DNA of 64,000 bases from Flavobacteriales bacterium (lineage in GTDB: Bacteria > Bacteroidota > Bacteroidia > NS11-12g > UBA9320): the NCBI GenBank assembly GCA_020635435.1, contig JACJZU010000001.1, positions 744,001 through 808,000 of the forward strand. Direction: 5' to 3'. Under the pieces are notes generated by a model that did no database searches, had not been told where the DNA came from, and saw nothing but the letters and a program-made list of their open reading frames with translations. Each line of letters begins with the position of its first letter. Position 1 is the first letter of the stretch. Positions 16,157 to 25,080 of this stretch are shown one piece after another. The translations under genes were made by a program, and so were the position numbers.

Positions 16157-17326
16157 ATGAATAAATACAGCAAAAGGGGCGTAAGCTCCCAGAAAGAGGA
16201 TGTGCATGCCGCAATTTCCTCCATCGATAAAGGATTATTCCCAAATGCCTTTTGCAAAGTAGTTCCCGATCTGTTGGCCGGAGATCCTGCCTATTGCACA
16301 GTAATGCATGCCGATGGGGCCGGTACCAAGTCAAGTCTCGCCTATCTCTATTGGAGAGAAACCGGAGATCTGAGTGTTTGGCGTGGGATAGCTCAGGACG
16401 CGCTTGTCATGAATATTGATGATCTGCTTTGTGTTGGGATCACCGATAATATATTGATCAGTTCAACTATCGGGAGAAACAAGAATCGAATCCCGGGTGA
16501 GGTTATCAGTGCGATCATTCAGGGCACCCAATCATTCATAGAAGAAATGTCGGCATTGGGGATCAACCTAACCTTGACGGGTGGAGAAACAGCCGATGTA
16601 GGCGACCTGGTGCGCACTGTGATCGTTGATAGCACCGTAACAGCAAGGGCAAAAAGGTCGGAAATGATCGAAGTGGCTATCCAACCGGGTGACGTGATCG
16701 TCGGATTGAGCTCAACCGGTCAGGCAAGTTACGAGCATTTCTACAACGAGGGGATGGGCAGCAATGGGCTCACATCTGCCCGCCACGATATGTTGCATCA
16801 TTCCTACGCAACCAAATATCCCGAGAGTTTCGATCCGGAGATCGATGCATCTCTGGTTTATTCTGGAAATTTCAAACTAACCGATCAGGCCCCCGGTCTG
16901 CGGACCGACGTTGGGAGGGCCATTCTCAGTCCTACGCGTACATATCTTCCGGTGATCCGCGATCTACTCAATGAAATGCGCAATTCCATCCATGGTATCA
17001 TTCACTGTTCCGGCGGTGCCCAAACTAAGGTAAGGCATTTTGCCGGCAAGGTGAAGATCATCAAAGACAACCTCTTTGAGACGCCGGCGCTCTTCCATCA
17101 TATCCAAGAGCAGAGCGGTACCAGTTGGAGAGAAATGCTGGAAGTGTTTAACATGGGACACCGGATGGAGATCTATTTACCTCCTGATAAAGCCCAAATG
17201 GCCATAGAGATTGCCGGAAATTACGGCATCGATGCACAGATCATCGGTAGATGCGAAGCATCAGATTGTCAGGAATTGCACATAATGCATAAAAACGACA
17301 CCTACACTTGGAAAAGTGAGCGATAA
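16157..17326 (+). CDS. purM: Phosphoribosylformylglycinamidine cyclo-ligase (AIR synthetase)
   Basis: Fifth step of purine synthesis: ATP-dependent ring closure of FGAM to AIR. It has the PurM/ThiL/SelD ATP-binding fold: MHADGAGTKSSLAYLYW, DALVMNIDDLLCVGI, LTGGETADVGDLVRT and VIVGLSSTGQASYE. The C-terminal part includes HCSGGAQTKVRHF and EVFNMGHRMEIY. The 389-aa length is longer than E. coli PurM (345) but usual for Bacteroidota. It lies 47 bases after the PorE-like gene with no terminator visible, so read-through transcription is likely. Confidence 0.93.
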   Translation: MNKYSKRGVSSQKEDVHAAISSIDKGLFPNAFCKVVPDLLAGDPAYCTVMHADGAGTKSSLAYLYWRETGDLSVWRGIAQDALVMNIDDLLCVGITDNILISSTIGRNKNRIPGEVISAIIQGTQSFIEEMSALGINLTLTGGETADVGDLVRTVIVDSTVTARAKRSEMIEVAIQPGDVIVGLSSTGQASYEHFYNEGMGSNGLTSARHDMLHHSYATKYPESFDPEIDASLVYSGNFKLTDQAPGLRTDVGRAILSPTRTYLPVIRDLLNEMRNSIHGIIHCSGGAQTKVRHFAGKVKIIKDNLFETPALFHHIQEQSGTSWREMLEVFNMGHRMEIYLPPDKAQMAIEIAGNYGIDAQIIGRCEASDCQELHIMHKNDTYTWKSER

Positions 17327-17393
17327 ACCGCTAAATTCGACAACCTTAACAGACACAGTATTTATAGATTAAATCTTTTACCATCGAACGTAT

Positions 17394-18290
17394 ATGAAAA
17401 AATTATTCTTATTCGCTACGGCAGCTAGTCTTTTCCTCTTCTCATGTAAGGATGATTCAGCTGATCCAAATGGAGGAGGAACAGGTAACACAACTACCGC
17501 TCCAAAATCCTACACTCAGAACTCAGTTATTGAGTACTTCTCAGGAGCATGGTGTGGCTACTGTCCGGATGGATGGTTACGCGCCGAGTCAATTATGGAG
17601 GCTAATCCGGGTCGTGTTGAAGCCGTTGTTATTCACCGTGGAGACGGTATGGAAAATCCAAATGGTGTAACGATCGATGGTCAGTACAACAAAGCGGGTT
17701 ACCCAACAGGTATGGTTAACCGTATCGGTGGAACCACTGAAAGCCGAACTGGTTGGAATGCAAAGGTTAGTCAGGTTTTGAGCAATGCCGGAAAGTGTGG
17801 TTTGGCGATCTCTACTACTAAAGAGAGCGGTACAAACTACAAAGTGAAGATCAAATTGGGTATTGGTGACAAAGATCTTCCGGATGGCAGCTATAAACTG
17901 GTTGTTTACGGTGTGAACAAAGTTGTTACCGGTACAGGATCTGCTTTCGACCAGGTGAACTACTACTACAATGCAGCTCAGTTCCCTGGCCACCCATACA
18001 ACAACGTTGGTCGTAAGGTTACACAGTCTAACGGTGCTATCATCGGAATTATTGAAGGTTACGAGCACAAACACGTAGTTAGCTACGTATTGAGCAATGC
18101 TCTTGGTGACCCTGTTGATTCTGATAAAGTAAAAGCAGGATCTCTGTCAGAGTACGAGTATTCCATAAACACTTTGGGTGATGACGTATTCATCATGGCT
18201 ATGCTTTATGAAAACACTTTAGCAACCGGTACTTCCTTCGTACACAACGCCTCTTGGGTTGATGTTGGAAGCAGTGTTGACTTTAAATAA
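17394..18290 (+). CDS. Omp28-related outer membrane lipoprotein with thioredoxin-like fold
   Basis: A 298-aa secreted lipoprotein; the signal peptide ends at LFLFSCKDDS (Cys 18). A Gly/Asn/Thr-rich linker follows, then a thioredoxin-like segment with the dithiol motif GAWCGYCPDGW, and a C-terminal beta-rich region. It matches the Omp28 family, first known as a Porphyromonas surface antigen. The C-x-x-C site suggests a redox role, but none is proven for the family. Its codon use (GGT, GTT, AAC rich) differs from its neighbours and hints at high expression. A strong terminator follows. Confidence 0.82.
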   Translation: MKKLFLFATAASLFLFSCKDDSADPNGGGTGNTTTAPKSYTQNSVIEYFSGAWCGYCPDGWLRAESIMEANPGRVEAVVIHRGDGMENPNGVTIDGQYNKAGYPTGMVNRIGGTTESRTGWNAKVSQVLSNAGKCGLAISTTKESGTNYKVKIKLGIGDKDLPDGSYKLVVYGVNKVVTGTGSAFDQVNYYYNAAQFPGHPYNNVGRKVTQSNGAIIGIIEGYEHKHVVSYVLSNALGDPVDSDKVKAGSLSEYEYSINTLGDDVFIMAMLYENTLATGTSFVHNASWVDVGSSVDFK

Positions 18291-18310
18291 TTTAAAAAAC
18301 GATCTATACG

Positions 18311-18343
18311 AAGCTCCCCGTTTCCGCGGGGAGCTTTTTTTTT
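18311..18343 (+). terminator. Rho-independent terminator after the Omp28-like gene
   Basis: A 10-bp perfect stem AAGCTCCCCG/CGGGGAGCTT with a 6-base loop is followed by an unbroken T run to 18343. It ends only 7 bases before the rlmN start codon. Confidence 0.92.
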
Positions 18344-18350
18344 GTAGGGC

Positions 18351-19379
18351 ATGCAGGATATACGAAAACTCAGTCTGGAAGAATTAAACACCTGGGTTCA
18401 TTCCGTCGGAGAGCCTGGATTTAGAGCGCGACAGATCTACGATTGGCTTTGGGTGAAATGTGCCCGGAAGTTCGACGATATGACCAATCTTCCAAAGAAA
18501 TTGAGGGCCCATCTGGAAGAGAGTTTTAGTCTCAAAGGACTTGAAATAAGCAAGAAACAGGTTAGCCGGGATGGTACCATCAAACTCGGTTTCGAACTGC
18601 CCGACGGGAATATGGTAGAAGGCGTGCTGATACCTGCCGGCAAGCGTATGACCGCATGTATTAGTTCTCAAGTTGGATGCAGCTTGAATTGCACGTTTTG
18701 TGCGACAGGATATCTGCCAAGGGTTCGCAATCTGGAATTTTATGAGATCTTTGATCAGGTAGCCGTGATCCGTCAACTGGCGGAAGAGGAGTATGGTCAA
18801 TCCCTTTCCAATATTGTATTGATGGGAATGGGCGAACCTCTTTTGAACTACAGTAATGTTCTCAAAGCAATGGAACGGATCTCCGATCCGGGTAGCCTGG
18901 GGATGTCACCTCAGCGCATCACCCTCTCCACCGCCGGTATCGCCAAAATGATCCGGAAACTCGGGGATGATGGTGTTCGGTTTAATCTTGCACTGAGCCT
19001 GCATGCATCATCCAATGAGAAACGATCCCGGATCATGCCCATCAACGAAAGCAATACCCTCGAAGATCTGGTAGATGCACTCAACTATTTCTACGAGAGG
19101 ACTCACTCCCGGATCACTCTGGAATATTGTGTAATTGAAGGTGTAAATGATAGCGATGAAGACATCAGGGAACTCACCCAATTCGCCCGAAAGATCACTT
19201 GTAAGATCAATTTGATTGAGTACAATCCGATCGATATGGCGACCTTCAGATCCTCCAAAGCAATTGAAGACTTCGGTGCAAAGCTTGAAAAGAACAGGTT
19301 GATCGTGAACATCCGCAGGAGCCGTGGCAAGGACATAGATGCCGCATGCGGACAATTAGCCAACAAAAATGCAAATTGA
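18351..19379 (+). CDS. rlmN: 23S rRNA/tRNA adenine-C2 methyltransferase RlmN
   Basis: A radical-SAM enzyme that methylates C2 of adenosine 2503 in 23S rRNA and adenosine 37 in tRNAs. The cluster motif C-x3-C-x2-C is in GCSLNCTFCATG, the SAM-binding stretch is MGMGEPLLNY, and the C-terminal methyl-carrying Cys is in DIDAACGQL. Length 342 aa is normal. The start MQDIRKLSLEELNTW aligns with known RlmN starts, so the ATG at 18351 is firm even though it is only 7 bases after the upstream terminator's T run. No usual leader is present. Confidence 0.95.
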   Translation: MQDIRKLSLEELNTWVHSVGEPGFRARQIYDWLWVKCARKFDDMTNLPKKLRAHLEESFSLKGLEISKKQVSRDGTIKLGFELPDGNMVEGVLIPAGKRMTACISSQVGCSLNCTFCATGYLPRVRNLEFYEIFDQVAVIRQLAEEEYGQSLSNIVLMGMGEPLLNYSNVLKAMERISDPGSLGMSPQRITLSTAGIAKMIRKLGDDGVRFNLALSLHASSNEKRSRIMPINESNTLEDLVDALNYFYERTHSRITLEYCVIEGVNDSDEDIRELTQFARKITCKINLIEYNPIDMATFRSSKAIEDFGAKLEKNRLIVNIRRSRGKDIDAACGQLANKNAN

Positions 19380-19382
19380 GTT

Positions 19383-19886
19383 CTATCTCAAATCCAACTT
19401 GCTTAAGTATGCTCCGGCAGCATCCGGTTCGGAAGTTCCCAGGAGTACATGCGTCCCATTTTTCAATAGAACTCGAATACCATATCGACCGCTAATGGTG
19501 TAGGCTTTGCCTTTGTTCTTCAAACTATAGCGGTATCCCCAGCCCCCGTATTCCGAAATGGGTTTGTACTTAACCACCTCGATCTGCTGAATGTCACCAC
19601 TTGGGATCAAATGTTCTCTGGTGATGAAAGGCCAATAGGTCAATTTAACACCAAAAGAACCGATCTCATATCGGAGTCGAATTCGAAGAAGTGCGAAGGA
19701 GAATCCTATGAATAATAGAGCGATCACAACCAATACCGCATCGGGAACAGGATTATTTCCCAAAGGTATTTTCAATCCGATCTGTCTGTAGACACCATAT
19801 AATAGAATGGCTATGACAAGGAGCATAGGCCAAAGCAACCAGGGCTGTCGATAGGCAACTTGTTCTTCCCTGTAAGTGGCATTCAT
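19383..19886 (-). CDS. Small membrane protein with PH-like C-terminal domain
   Basis: 167 aa with two transmembrane helices (LLWPMLLVIAILLYGVY and AVLVVIALLFIGFSFALL), then a soluble beta-rich region: VKLTYWPFITREHLIPSGDIQQIEVV followed by GGWGYRYSLKNKGKAYTISG and VLLKNGTHVLLGTSEPDA. This looks like the bacterial PH-like domains that follow paired membrane helices; no specific function is known. The ATG at 19886 overlaps the stop of the preceding SGNH gene as ATGA, so translation is probably coupled. A longer frame up to 19949 is less likely. Confidence 0.65.
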   Translation of the reverse strand: MNATYREEQVAYRQPWLLWPMLLVIAILLYGVYRQIGLKIPLGNNPVPDAVLVVIALLFIGFSFALLRIRLRYEIGSFGVKLTYWPFITREHLIPSGDIQQIEVVKYKPISEYGGWGYRYSLKNKGKAYTISGRYGIRVLLKNGTHVLLGTSEPDAAGAYLSKLDLR

Positions 19887-21529
19887 GGTTCCACTAAGAT
19901 AGGCTTCATTTGGCTTTCTTTCATCTTTTTCAGCTGGAGTTTTTTCCATTGGGCATATTCGCTGATCAGTGCATTGTAGAGCATTTCACCTACAAACTGA
20001 GCTCCACGATGGCTGAAGTGCGTAAAATCCTTTGCTGCCAGGGGCGGATCATTTTCCACCCATGCAACCATTGAATTCTCTCCACCCATGGATTCATAAA
20101 GATCCCAGAAAGCGCAATCATTCTTGTAGGCCGCATTCTTCATCGCATCACGGATCAGAGGTATGTTCGGATACGACACATATGTACCCCCTTGTTTCCG
20201 ACTCATGTCGCTGGGCCCGATCACGAGTATAGACATATCCGGCGCTGCTTTGCGGATGGCTTTGAGTTGAGCATCGAACATGCGCTCATAAAAGTCGTAA
20301 TTCTTGCGGGGACTAGGCACTACATTTATCCCGTATTGCATGACGATCAACCGGGTATTTGTAAGTTTAAGGATCCTGGAGTACATGTTTTGATCGATCA
20401 TTTCAAAACCGAGCCCACTACTTCCACGCATCGGGAAATTGTCTACCGCTATACCACTGTCTCCATCGAGCAGAACGCCATATACGATAGGACTCTCCTC
20501 CGCCTTGAAGTTGAGGGTCAAGGATCTGCGGATCGTTCCGGTATGAAGTTCTGCCTTACCTAATGGCATGGCCGCTGGTACGGTGAGTTGCTTTTTCATA
20601 CTATCTGCTGAAACAGCAAGTCCAAATGGCTTCTCGGAGCCATAAAGCAAGGTTGCACGGCTGTAAGTTCGCACCCTTGGATAAGAGCGCGTTGCATTTC
20701 GAAAGCGCAAATAGGTCTGTTGAACCGTTCGCTCCTCATAGATCGGCACATAACTCGTATCCCAAACGAAAATGCCTGAATCCTGAACAATTGGTTGTTT
20801 GGCACTATCCCCTTTCCTATTCAAGGAGTCCGCCCAGGGGTAAACCTTTTGAATAACAGTATCTTCTGCGATCTTCACTGCAAACTTGCCATCGAAGGTG
20901 TAGGAGGAGGCCCCAATCCCATATAGTCCGTTCTTGAGTCGCCGGTTGTCCCCATAAACCGCATGCTTTTTCCAGTCGGGGCTCTCCGATTGGCGAATAG
21001 ACACCCTGGAATTCGAAATATCGATAGGAAGTATGATCCCCGGACCATTCCCACCAAAACGGAGTTGGAGTTTGTTTCTAAGATAGTCACTGATACGGTC
21101 TCCTTCCAGTTGGGAATCACCATAGTGGAGTATACGTATGAGTTCTGAACCTTGCTCCAGCTCGAGCAGTGCTTTGAAGAAACGCTCCAGCGCTTTGAAA
21201 CGCTTGTTCGCTTCAAATTGAATCCGTTTTGAGGGTTCCGGAATCGGGATCAGTGTATCTGCCATGAGCACGGCAGCGAAGGATGAGGTATCTATTGGAT
21301 TTATATACTGCAATACCGAGTCCACATTCACAACCTTGAGTTCCTTTTTATGAAACAGGTCATGGAGGGTAACAAAACGAAGATTGATTGATTCCGTGAT
21401 CGAATACTCACTCTTTCCAAACAAAAGCACAATGAAAAACAGAAAAACATTCAGATAAAGCAGAGCCAAAAGAACCTTTCCGGGTTTCACGCTGTGCTCA
21501 CTGTCTCTTTGTTCGGATTCTGTCTCCAA
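19883..21529 (-). CDS. Membrane-anchored SGNH/GDSL hydrolase
   Basis: 548 aa with an N-terminal signal anchor (VLLALLYLNVFLFFIVLLFG), so the catalytic part is periplasmic or exported. SGNH blocks: block I in RILHYGDSQLEGDRIS, the Asn block as VMQYGINVVPSP, and block V with D-x-x-H in KDFTHFSHRGAQF. About 200 beta-rich residues are inserted between blocks I and III. Such enzymes de-acetylate carbohydrates. Next to a LysM/transglycosylase-like protein, a peptidoglycan or glycan O-acetylesterase role is plausible but unproven. It lies 25 bases after that gene. Confidence 0.78.
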   Translation of the reverse strand: METESEQRDSEHSVKPGKVLLALLYLNVFLFFIVLLFGKSEYSITESINLRFVTLHDLFHKKELKVVNVDSVLQYINPIDTSSFAAVLMADTLIPIPEPSKRIQFEANKRFKALERFFKALLELEQGSELIRILHYGDSQLEGDRISDYLRNKLQLRFGGNGPGIILPIDISNSRVSIRQSESPDWKKHAVYGDNRRLKNGLYGIGASSYTFDGKFAVKIAEDTVIQKVYPWADSLNRKGDSAKQPIVQDSGIFVWDTSYVPIYEERTVQQTYLRFRNATRSYPRVRTYSRATLLYGSEKPFGLAVSADSMKKQLTVPAAMPLGKAELHTGTIRRSLTLNFKAEESPIVYGVLLDGDSGIAVDNFPMRGSSGLGFEMIDQNMYSRILKLTNTRLIVMQYGINVVPSPRKNYDFYERMFDAQLKAIRKAAPDMSILVIGPSDMSRKQGGTYVSYPNIPLIRDAMKNAAYKNDCAFWDLYESMGGENSMVAWVENDPPLAAKDFTHFSHRGAQFVGEMLYNALISEYAQWKKLQLKKMKESQMKPILVEP

Positions 21530-21554
21530 TTGAAGAAAAGGCCGGGAGGTGGAT

Positions 21555-22787
21555 TTAATCTTTATTGATGATCTGCTTTTTCTGAGCAGCCGTCATAGAG
21601 TTGATACTGTTGTAGTAGCTGTATTTAGAGGCAGGAACATAGACCTTCAGTTTCTGTCCTGCATTGATACGGTCGCTACGCAAGTTGTTCCAGCGCTTCA
21701 TATCTGATAGACCGACATCATACAAATCGGCGATCTTTCCGAGGAAATCACCCGAGCGCACCGTATAGTAAACTAGCTTTTCGCCGCTGGCATTGTCATC
21801 GCTGCCCGACCCCGGATTGCCCGATCCGGATCTGTTAGCGGGTTCAACAACCCTTGGTTCCGGAACAATAGGTTTGGCCGGAACAACAATACCCTCTTCG
21901 ATCTCCTGCTTTGGATACGTATAAATGGAGTCTCCGAGGTCTTTGAATCGCTGCAACTTGTTTTTGGGTATATGGACCGGATAGGCCACCGTAGTGAAGG
22001 GGATCACCTGTTTCTTGAACAATGGATTCAGTTCCTTCAGCTGTTCGTAATCCGTTTCCAACGCCCGGCTCAACTGATATACGGTTGACCATTGCTTTAC
22101 ATTTACAACCACCTGATCAACAGGGTCATAACGTTTTACCGGAATTTTATGTGCCTCATGATAGAAGTGCATATAGGCCATGGCCACGAAATGAGGCATA
22201 GCCTTTTGATGCCTTAACGGTAGGTACTCGTGTAAACTCCAGTATTCCTGCTTGCCCTCTGCTTTTCGGATTGCCTTATTCACCTCAACCTCATCCGAGT
22301 AGAATGCGGCTATCGCTAGTTCCCAGCTCGGGAACGACTTCTTCAGATCGCACAGATAGCGGGCTGCGGCACCGGTAGCCTTCAGGAAATCGCGACGTTC
22401 GTCTACATACGAATTCACTTTTAATCCATATCTCCTGGCTATGATGTACCTCATTTGCCAAAATCCCGACCCTCCATCGTCTGAAACAAGCCAATTATCG
22501 TATCCCGAAAGTGCAGGGGCCAAAAATTTGAGATCAGTGGGGAGTCCGTATTTCTTCAAAGTATCTTCGATCACTTCGAGGTAGTAACCGCTTTTCCCAA
22601 GTATCTCGGAGATCCGGCCTTCGTGAGCAATGTAGTCGTCGATCACTGCTTTCACAGGCTCGTTGTAGGTGAGTTTTATCCGGCTTCCGATATTGTCCAG
22701 GCGATTTTGGTACAACTCCGGTTGCCCTGTTACGGATTGAGCACACAGGAAAATTGATAGTAATACCGTTAGTGTTCTTCCGATCAT
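21555..22787 (-). CDS. Lytic-transglycosylase-like LysM protein lacking the catalytic Glu
   Basis: A 410-aa exported protein (signal peptide ending near VTGQ). The region at about 75-200 follows the MltD/SLT fold: DTLKKYGLPTDLKFLAPALS, GSGFWQMRYIIARRYGL, FLKATGAAARYLCDL and WELAIAAFYSDE. In active enzymes the stretch corresponding to FLAPALS carries the catalytic Glu before the Ser; here Leu 93 takes its place. A degenerate LysM-like stretch (about 228-285) and one clear LysM (about 330-385, YTVRSGDFLGKIADLYDVG) suggest peptidoglycan binding. It is probably a non-catalytic cell-wall scaffold. It overlaps gatA by ATGA. Confidence 0.78.
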   Translation of the reverse strand: MIGRTLTVLLSIFLCAQSVTGQPELYQNRLDNIGSRIKLTYNEPVKAVIDDYIAHEGRISEILGKSGYYLEVIEDTLKKYGLPTDLKFLAPALSGYDNWLVSDDGGSGFWQMRYIIARRYGLKVNSYVDERRDFLKATGAAARYLCDLKKSFPSWELAIAAFYSDEVEVNKAIRKAEGKQEYWSLHEYLPLRHQKAMPHFVAMAYMHFYHEAHKIPVKRYDPVDQVVVNVKQWSTVYQLSRALETDYEQLKELNPLFKKQVIPFTTVAYPVHIPKNKLQRFKDLGDSIYTYPKQEIEEGIVVPAKPIVPEPRVVEPANRSGSGNPGSGSDDNASGEKLVYYTVRSGDFLGKIADLYDVGLSDMKRWNNLRSDRINAGQKLKVYVPASKYSYYNSINSMTAAQKKQIINKD

Positions 22788-24214
22788 TCGTTCTGACTTA
22801 AATTGTATAGGTAACGTGAAAAAGCCAATAAAGGTGCTTCTTCATACGCTTTCGCCATCAATTGTAAACCGAAAGGCATGCCGTTGCTATGCGTTCCCGT
22901 AGGAATGGATATTGCCGGAATACCTGCCAAGGGTGCCTGAACCGTAAAAATATCAGCCAGGTACATAGCTATCGGATCGCTCGATTTTTCGCCCAACTTA
23001 AACGCCGGTCCCGGGGTTGTAGGCAATAAAATAAAGTCGTGTTCTTCAAGTAAGGCGTTCGTTCGCTGTTGGATCACACGTCGAACTTTCTGCGCTTTGG
23101 TATAATACGCATCGTAATGATCCGAACTTAACACAAAGGTTCCGGTCATGATTCGTCGCTGTACTTCAGGACCAAAGCCTTCTGAGCGCGAAAGTTTGAA
23201 TGTACTCTCGAGATCCGAGGCTTTGTCGCTTCTATGCCCAAAAAGAAGTCCCGAATATCTTGCAAGGTTCGATGAGGCTTCTGCCGTAGTAAGCACATAG
23301 TAGCACGGAACCATATAATCGAGGAAAGGGAACTTAACGGGCTCAACTGAATGTCCGGCATCTTGCAGTTTGCGGATCATTTCAAGCGTGTGCTCGCGCA
23401 CCTCCGGATCGATCCCGGGTGAACTCAGGCAATCTTCAATATACCCGATCCTTTTTTTACCGTCAGATTGAAGCAAATCCGTATAAGGGGGTACCGGTTT
23501 TTCGGAAACGGTGGCATCCATTTCATCATCCCCTGAGATCACCTCGAGTATCAAGGCCATATCCTCTACGGAACTTGTTATCGGTCCGATCTGATCAAAG
23601 GAAGACGCGTAGGCCAAAAGCCCGTACCGTGAAACCCGGCCATAGGTTGGTTTAATTCCGAAAGTGCCGGTAAACGAGGCAGGTTGCCGTACTGAACCAC
23701 CGGTGTCGGAACCAAGTGCAGCCCTGCAGAGACCTGCTTGAACCGCCACCGCGGATCCCCCGGAAGAGCCCCCCGGAACGCGTGTTGGGTCGGCATCGTT
23801 CAGAACAGGTCCAAAGGCACTGTTCTCGTTGGAAGCTCCCATGGCAAATTCATCACAATTCAATCGGCCGATCACAATCGCATCCTCGGCAAGAAGACGC
23901 TCTGTAACCGTAGCATTGAAAAGACTCTCAAAGCCTTCCAGTATTTTCGAAGATGCCGAGACCCGATGACCTTTGTAACAGATATTATCCTTTAAGCCAA
24001 TAACCATTCCGGCCAACTTGCCGGCACTTCCATTTCGGATCTTTACAGTGATCTTATCTGCACGGTCTAGTGCTTCTGTTCCAAAAACCTCCAGAAAGGC
24101 GTTCAGGTGATCCTTCTCTTCGATGCGTCGCAGGTAAGTTGAGACCACATTGCGCAGGTCGGTTCGCCCGCTTCGTATATCCTCCTGCAGATCCTTCAGC
24201 GTGGGATTTTCCAA
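22784..24214 (-). CDS. gatA: Glutamyl-tRNA(Gln)/aspartyl-tRNA(Asn) amidotransferase subunit A
   Basis: The amidase subunit of GatCAB, which converts Glu-tRNA(Gln) (or Asp-tRNA(Asn)) to the amide form. The Ser-cisSer-Lys triad is visible: Lys in GLKDNICYKGH, and the serines in VPGGSSGGSAVAVQAG and GSDTGGSVRQPASF. Length 476 aa is normal. There is no ATG before residue 70 in this frame, so the start is a TTG at 24214, one base after the tatA stop (TAAaTTG); initiation is probably coupled to tatA. gatB and gatC are not in the window. Confidence 0.93.
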   Translation of the reverse strand: MENPTLKDLQEDIRSGRTDLRNVVSTYLRRIEEKDHLNAFLEVFGTEALDRADKITVKIRNGSAGKLAGMVIGLKDNICYKGHRVSASSKILEGFESLFNATVTERLLAEDAIVIGRLNCDEFAMGASNENSAFGPVLNDADPTRVPGGSSGGSAVAVQAGLCRAALGSDTGGSVRQPASFTGTFGIKPTYGRVSRYGLLAYASSFDQIGPITSSVEDMALILEVISGDDEMDATVSEKPVPPYTDLLQSDGKKRIGYIEDCLSSPGIDPEVREHTLEMIRKLQDAGHSVEPVKFPFLDYMVPCYYVLTTAEASSNLARYSGLLFGHRSDKASDLESTFKLSRSEGFGPEVQRRIMTGTFVLSSDHYDAYYTKAQKVRRVIQQRTNALLEEHDFILLPTTPGPAFKLGEKSSDPIAMYLADIFTVQAPLAGIPAISIPTGTHSNGMPFGLQLMAKAYEEAPLLAFSRYLYNLSQNE

Positions 24215-24215
24215 T

Positions 24216-24431
24216 TTACGATTTGTCGCTGTTGTTCTTAGTTTCGTCTTTCATGCCATCCTCAATGTGTTTCTTCACATCATTCTTGGCATTGTTGAAT
24301 TCACGGATACCCTGACCAATGCCACGCATTAGCTCAGGGATCTTTCGTCCACCAAAAAGAAGGACAATGGCGAGTACAATTATGACCCACTCCTGTACTC
24401 CCAAAAACAGCAAAATTGCTAAAGTGCTCAT
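24216..24431 (-). CDS. tatA: Twin-arginine translocase subunit TatA/TatE
   Basis: A 71-aa pore-forming component of the Tat protein export pathway. One N-terminal membrane helix (WVIIVLAIVLLFGGRKIPEL), the conserved FGGRKIPELMRGIGQG hinge and amphipathic helix, then a charged tail. The ATG at 24431 gives the standard TatA N-terminus; a longer frame has no family support. It is the first gene of a minus-strand run with gatA, the LysM protein, the SGNH hydrolase and the PH-like protein. tatC is not in the window. Confidence 0.9.
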   Translation of the reverse strand: MSTLAILLFLGVQEWVIIVLAIVLLFGGRKIPELMRGIGQGIREFNNAKNDVKKHIEDGMKDETKNNSDKS

Positions 24432-24449
24432 AAGGTCTGTGTTACTCTG

Positions 24450-24457
24450 CAAAAGTA
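24450..24457 (-). promoter_or_regulatory. -7 element for the tatA-gatA run
   Basis: On the minus strand TACTTTTG fits TAnnTTTG, 18 bases upstream of the tatA ATG. No clear TTG element is seen at the expected distance. Confidence 0.4.
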
Positions 24458-24538
24458 GTGGAATTCCCGCTTCTTCCTGAGCATGACGCCACGGAGTATC
24501 CCTTATTCTGTAAATTGCAGGGCACAAATTCGAATAAC

Positions 24539-25060
24539 ATGATTCAAAGACCTTTCAATTTACAGGAGTGGATCGACGCACACCGGGAAGAGCTGAAACC
24601 ACCGGTGGGTAATCGCAACCTTTACCGCGATGCAGGAGATTATATCGTTATGATCGTGGCTGGTCCCAACGCCCGAAAAGACTATCACTACAACGAAACA
24701 GAAGAACTCTTCTATCAATTGGAGGGCGATATCAACGTGCGAATTCAGGAAGATGGCAAAGCGGTCGACATACCCATTCGTGCCGGTGAAATGTTCCTGT
24801 TGCCTGCCCGTGTTCCGCACAGTCCAATGAGAAGTGCCGGCAGCATAGGTTTGGTTGTAGAGTTGAAACGCGAGAATACCCGTGATGGACTCCTTTGGTT
24901 TTGCGAAAAGTGCAATACCAAACTACACGAGTATTACTTTCCACTCTCCGATATCGAAAAGGATTTCCTTCCAAGATTCAGAGAATTTTATGGTTCAGAT
25001 GAATTGCGAACTTGCTCCAATTGCGGACATGTAATGGAAGCCGACGAACGGTTCGTATAA
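24539..25060 (+). CDS. nbaC: 3-hydroxyanthranilate 3,4-dioxygenase
   Basis: An iron-dependent cupin enzyme that opens the ring of 3-hydroxyanthranilate on the way to quinolinate and NAD. Active-site stretches: AGPNARKDYHYNETEELFYQ (His and Glu ligands), PARVPHSPMR (third His) and the substrate-binding Arg in GNRNLYRD. The C-terminal rubredoxin-like site has two C-x-x-C pairs (FCEKCNTK and TCSNCGHV), as in bacterial enzymes with a second iron. Length 173 aa from the ATG at 24539 is normal. No other kynurenine-pathway gene is nearby. Confidence 0.93.
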   Translation: MIQRPFNLQEWIDAHREELKPPVGNRNLYRDAGDYIVMIVAGPNARKDYHYNETEELFYQLEGDINVRIQEDGKAVDIPIRAGEMFLLPARVPHSPMRSAGSIGLVVELKRENTRDGLLWFCEKCNTKLHEYYFPLSDIEKDFLPRFREFYGSDELRTCSNCGHVMEADERFV

Positions 25061-25080
25061 AACATATCTGTTCTTTCCAT

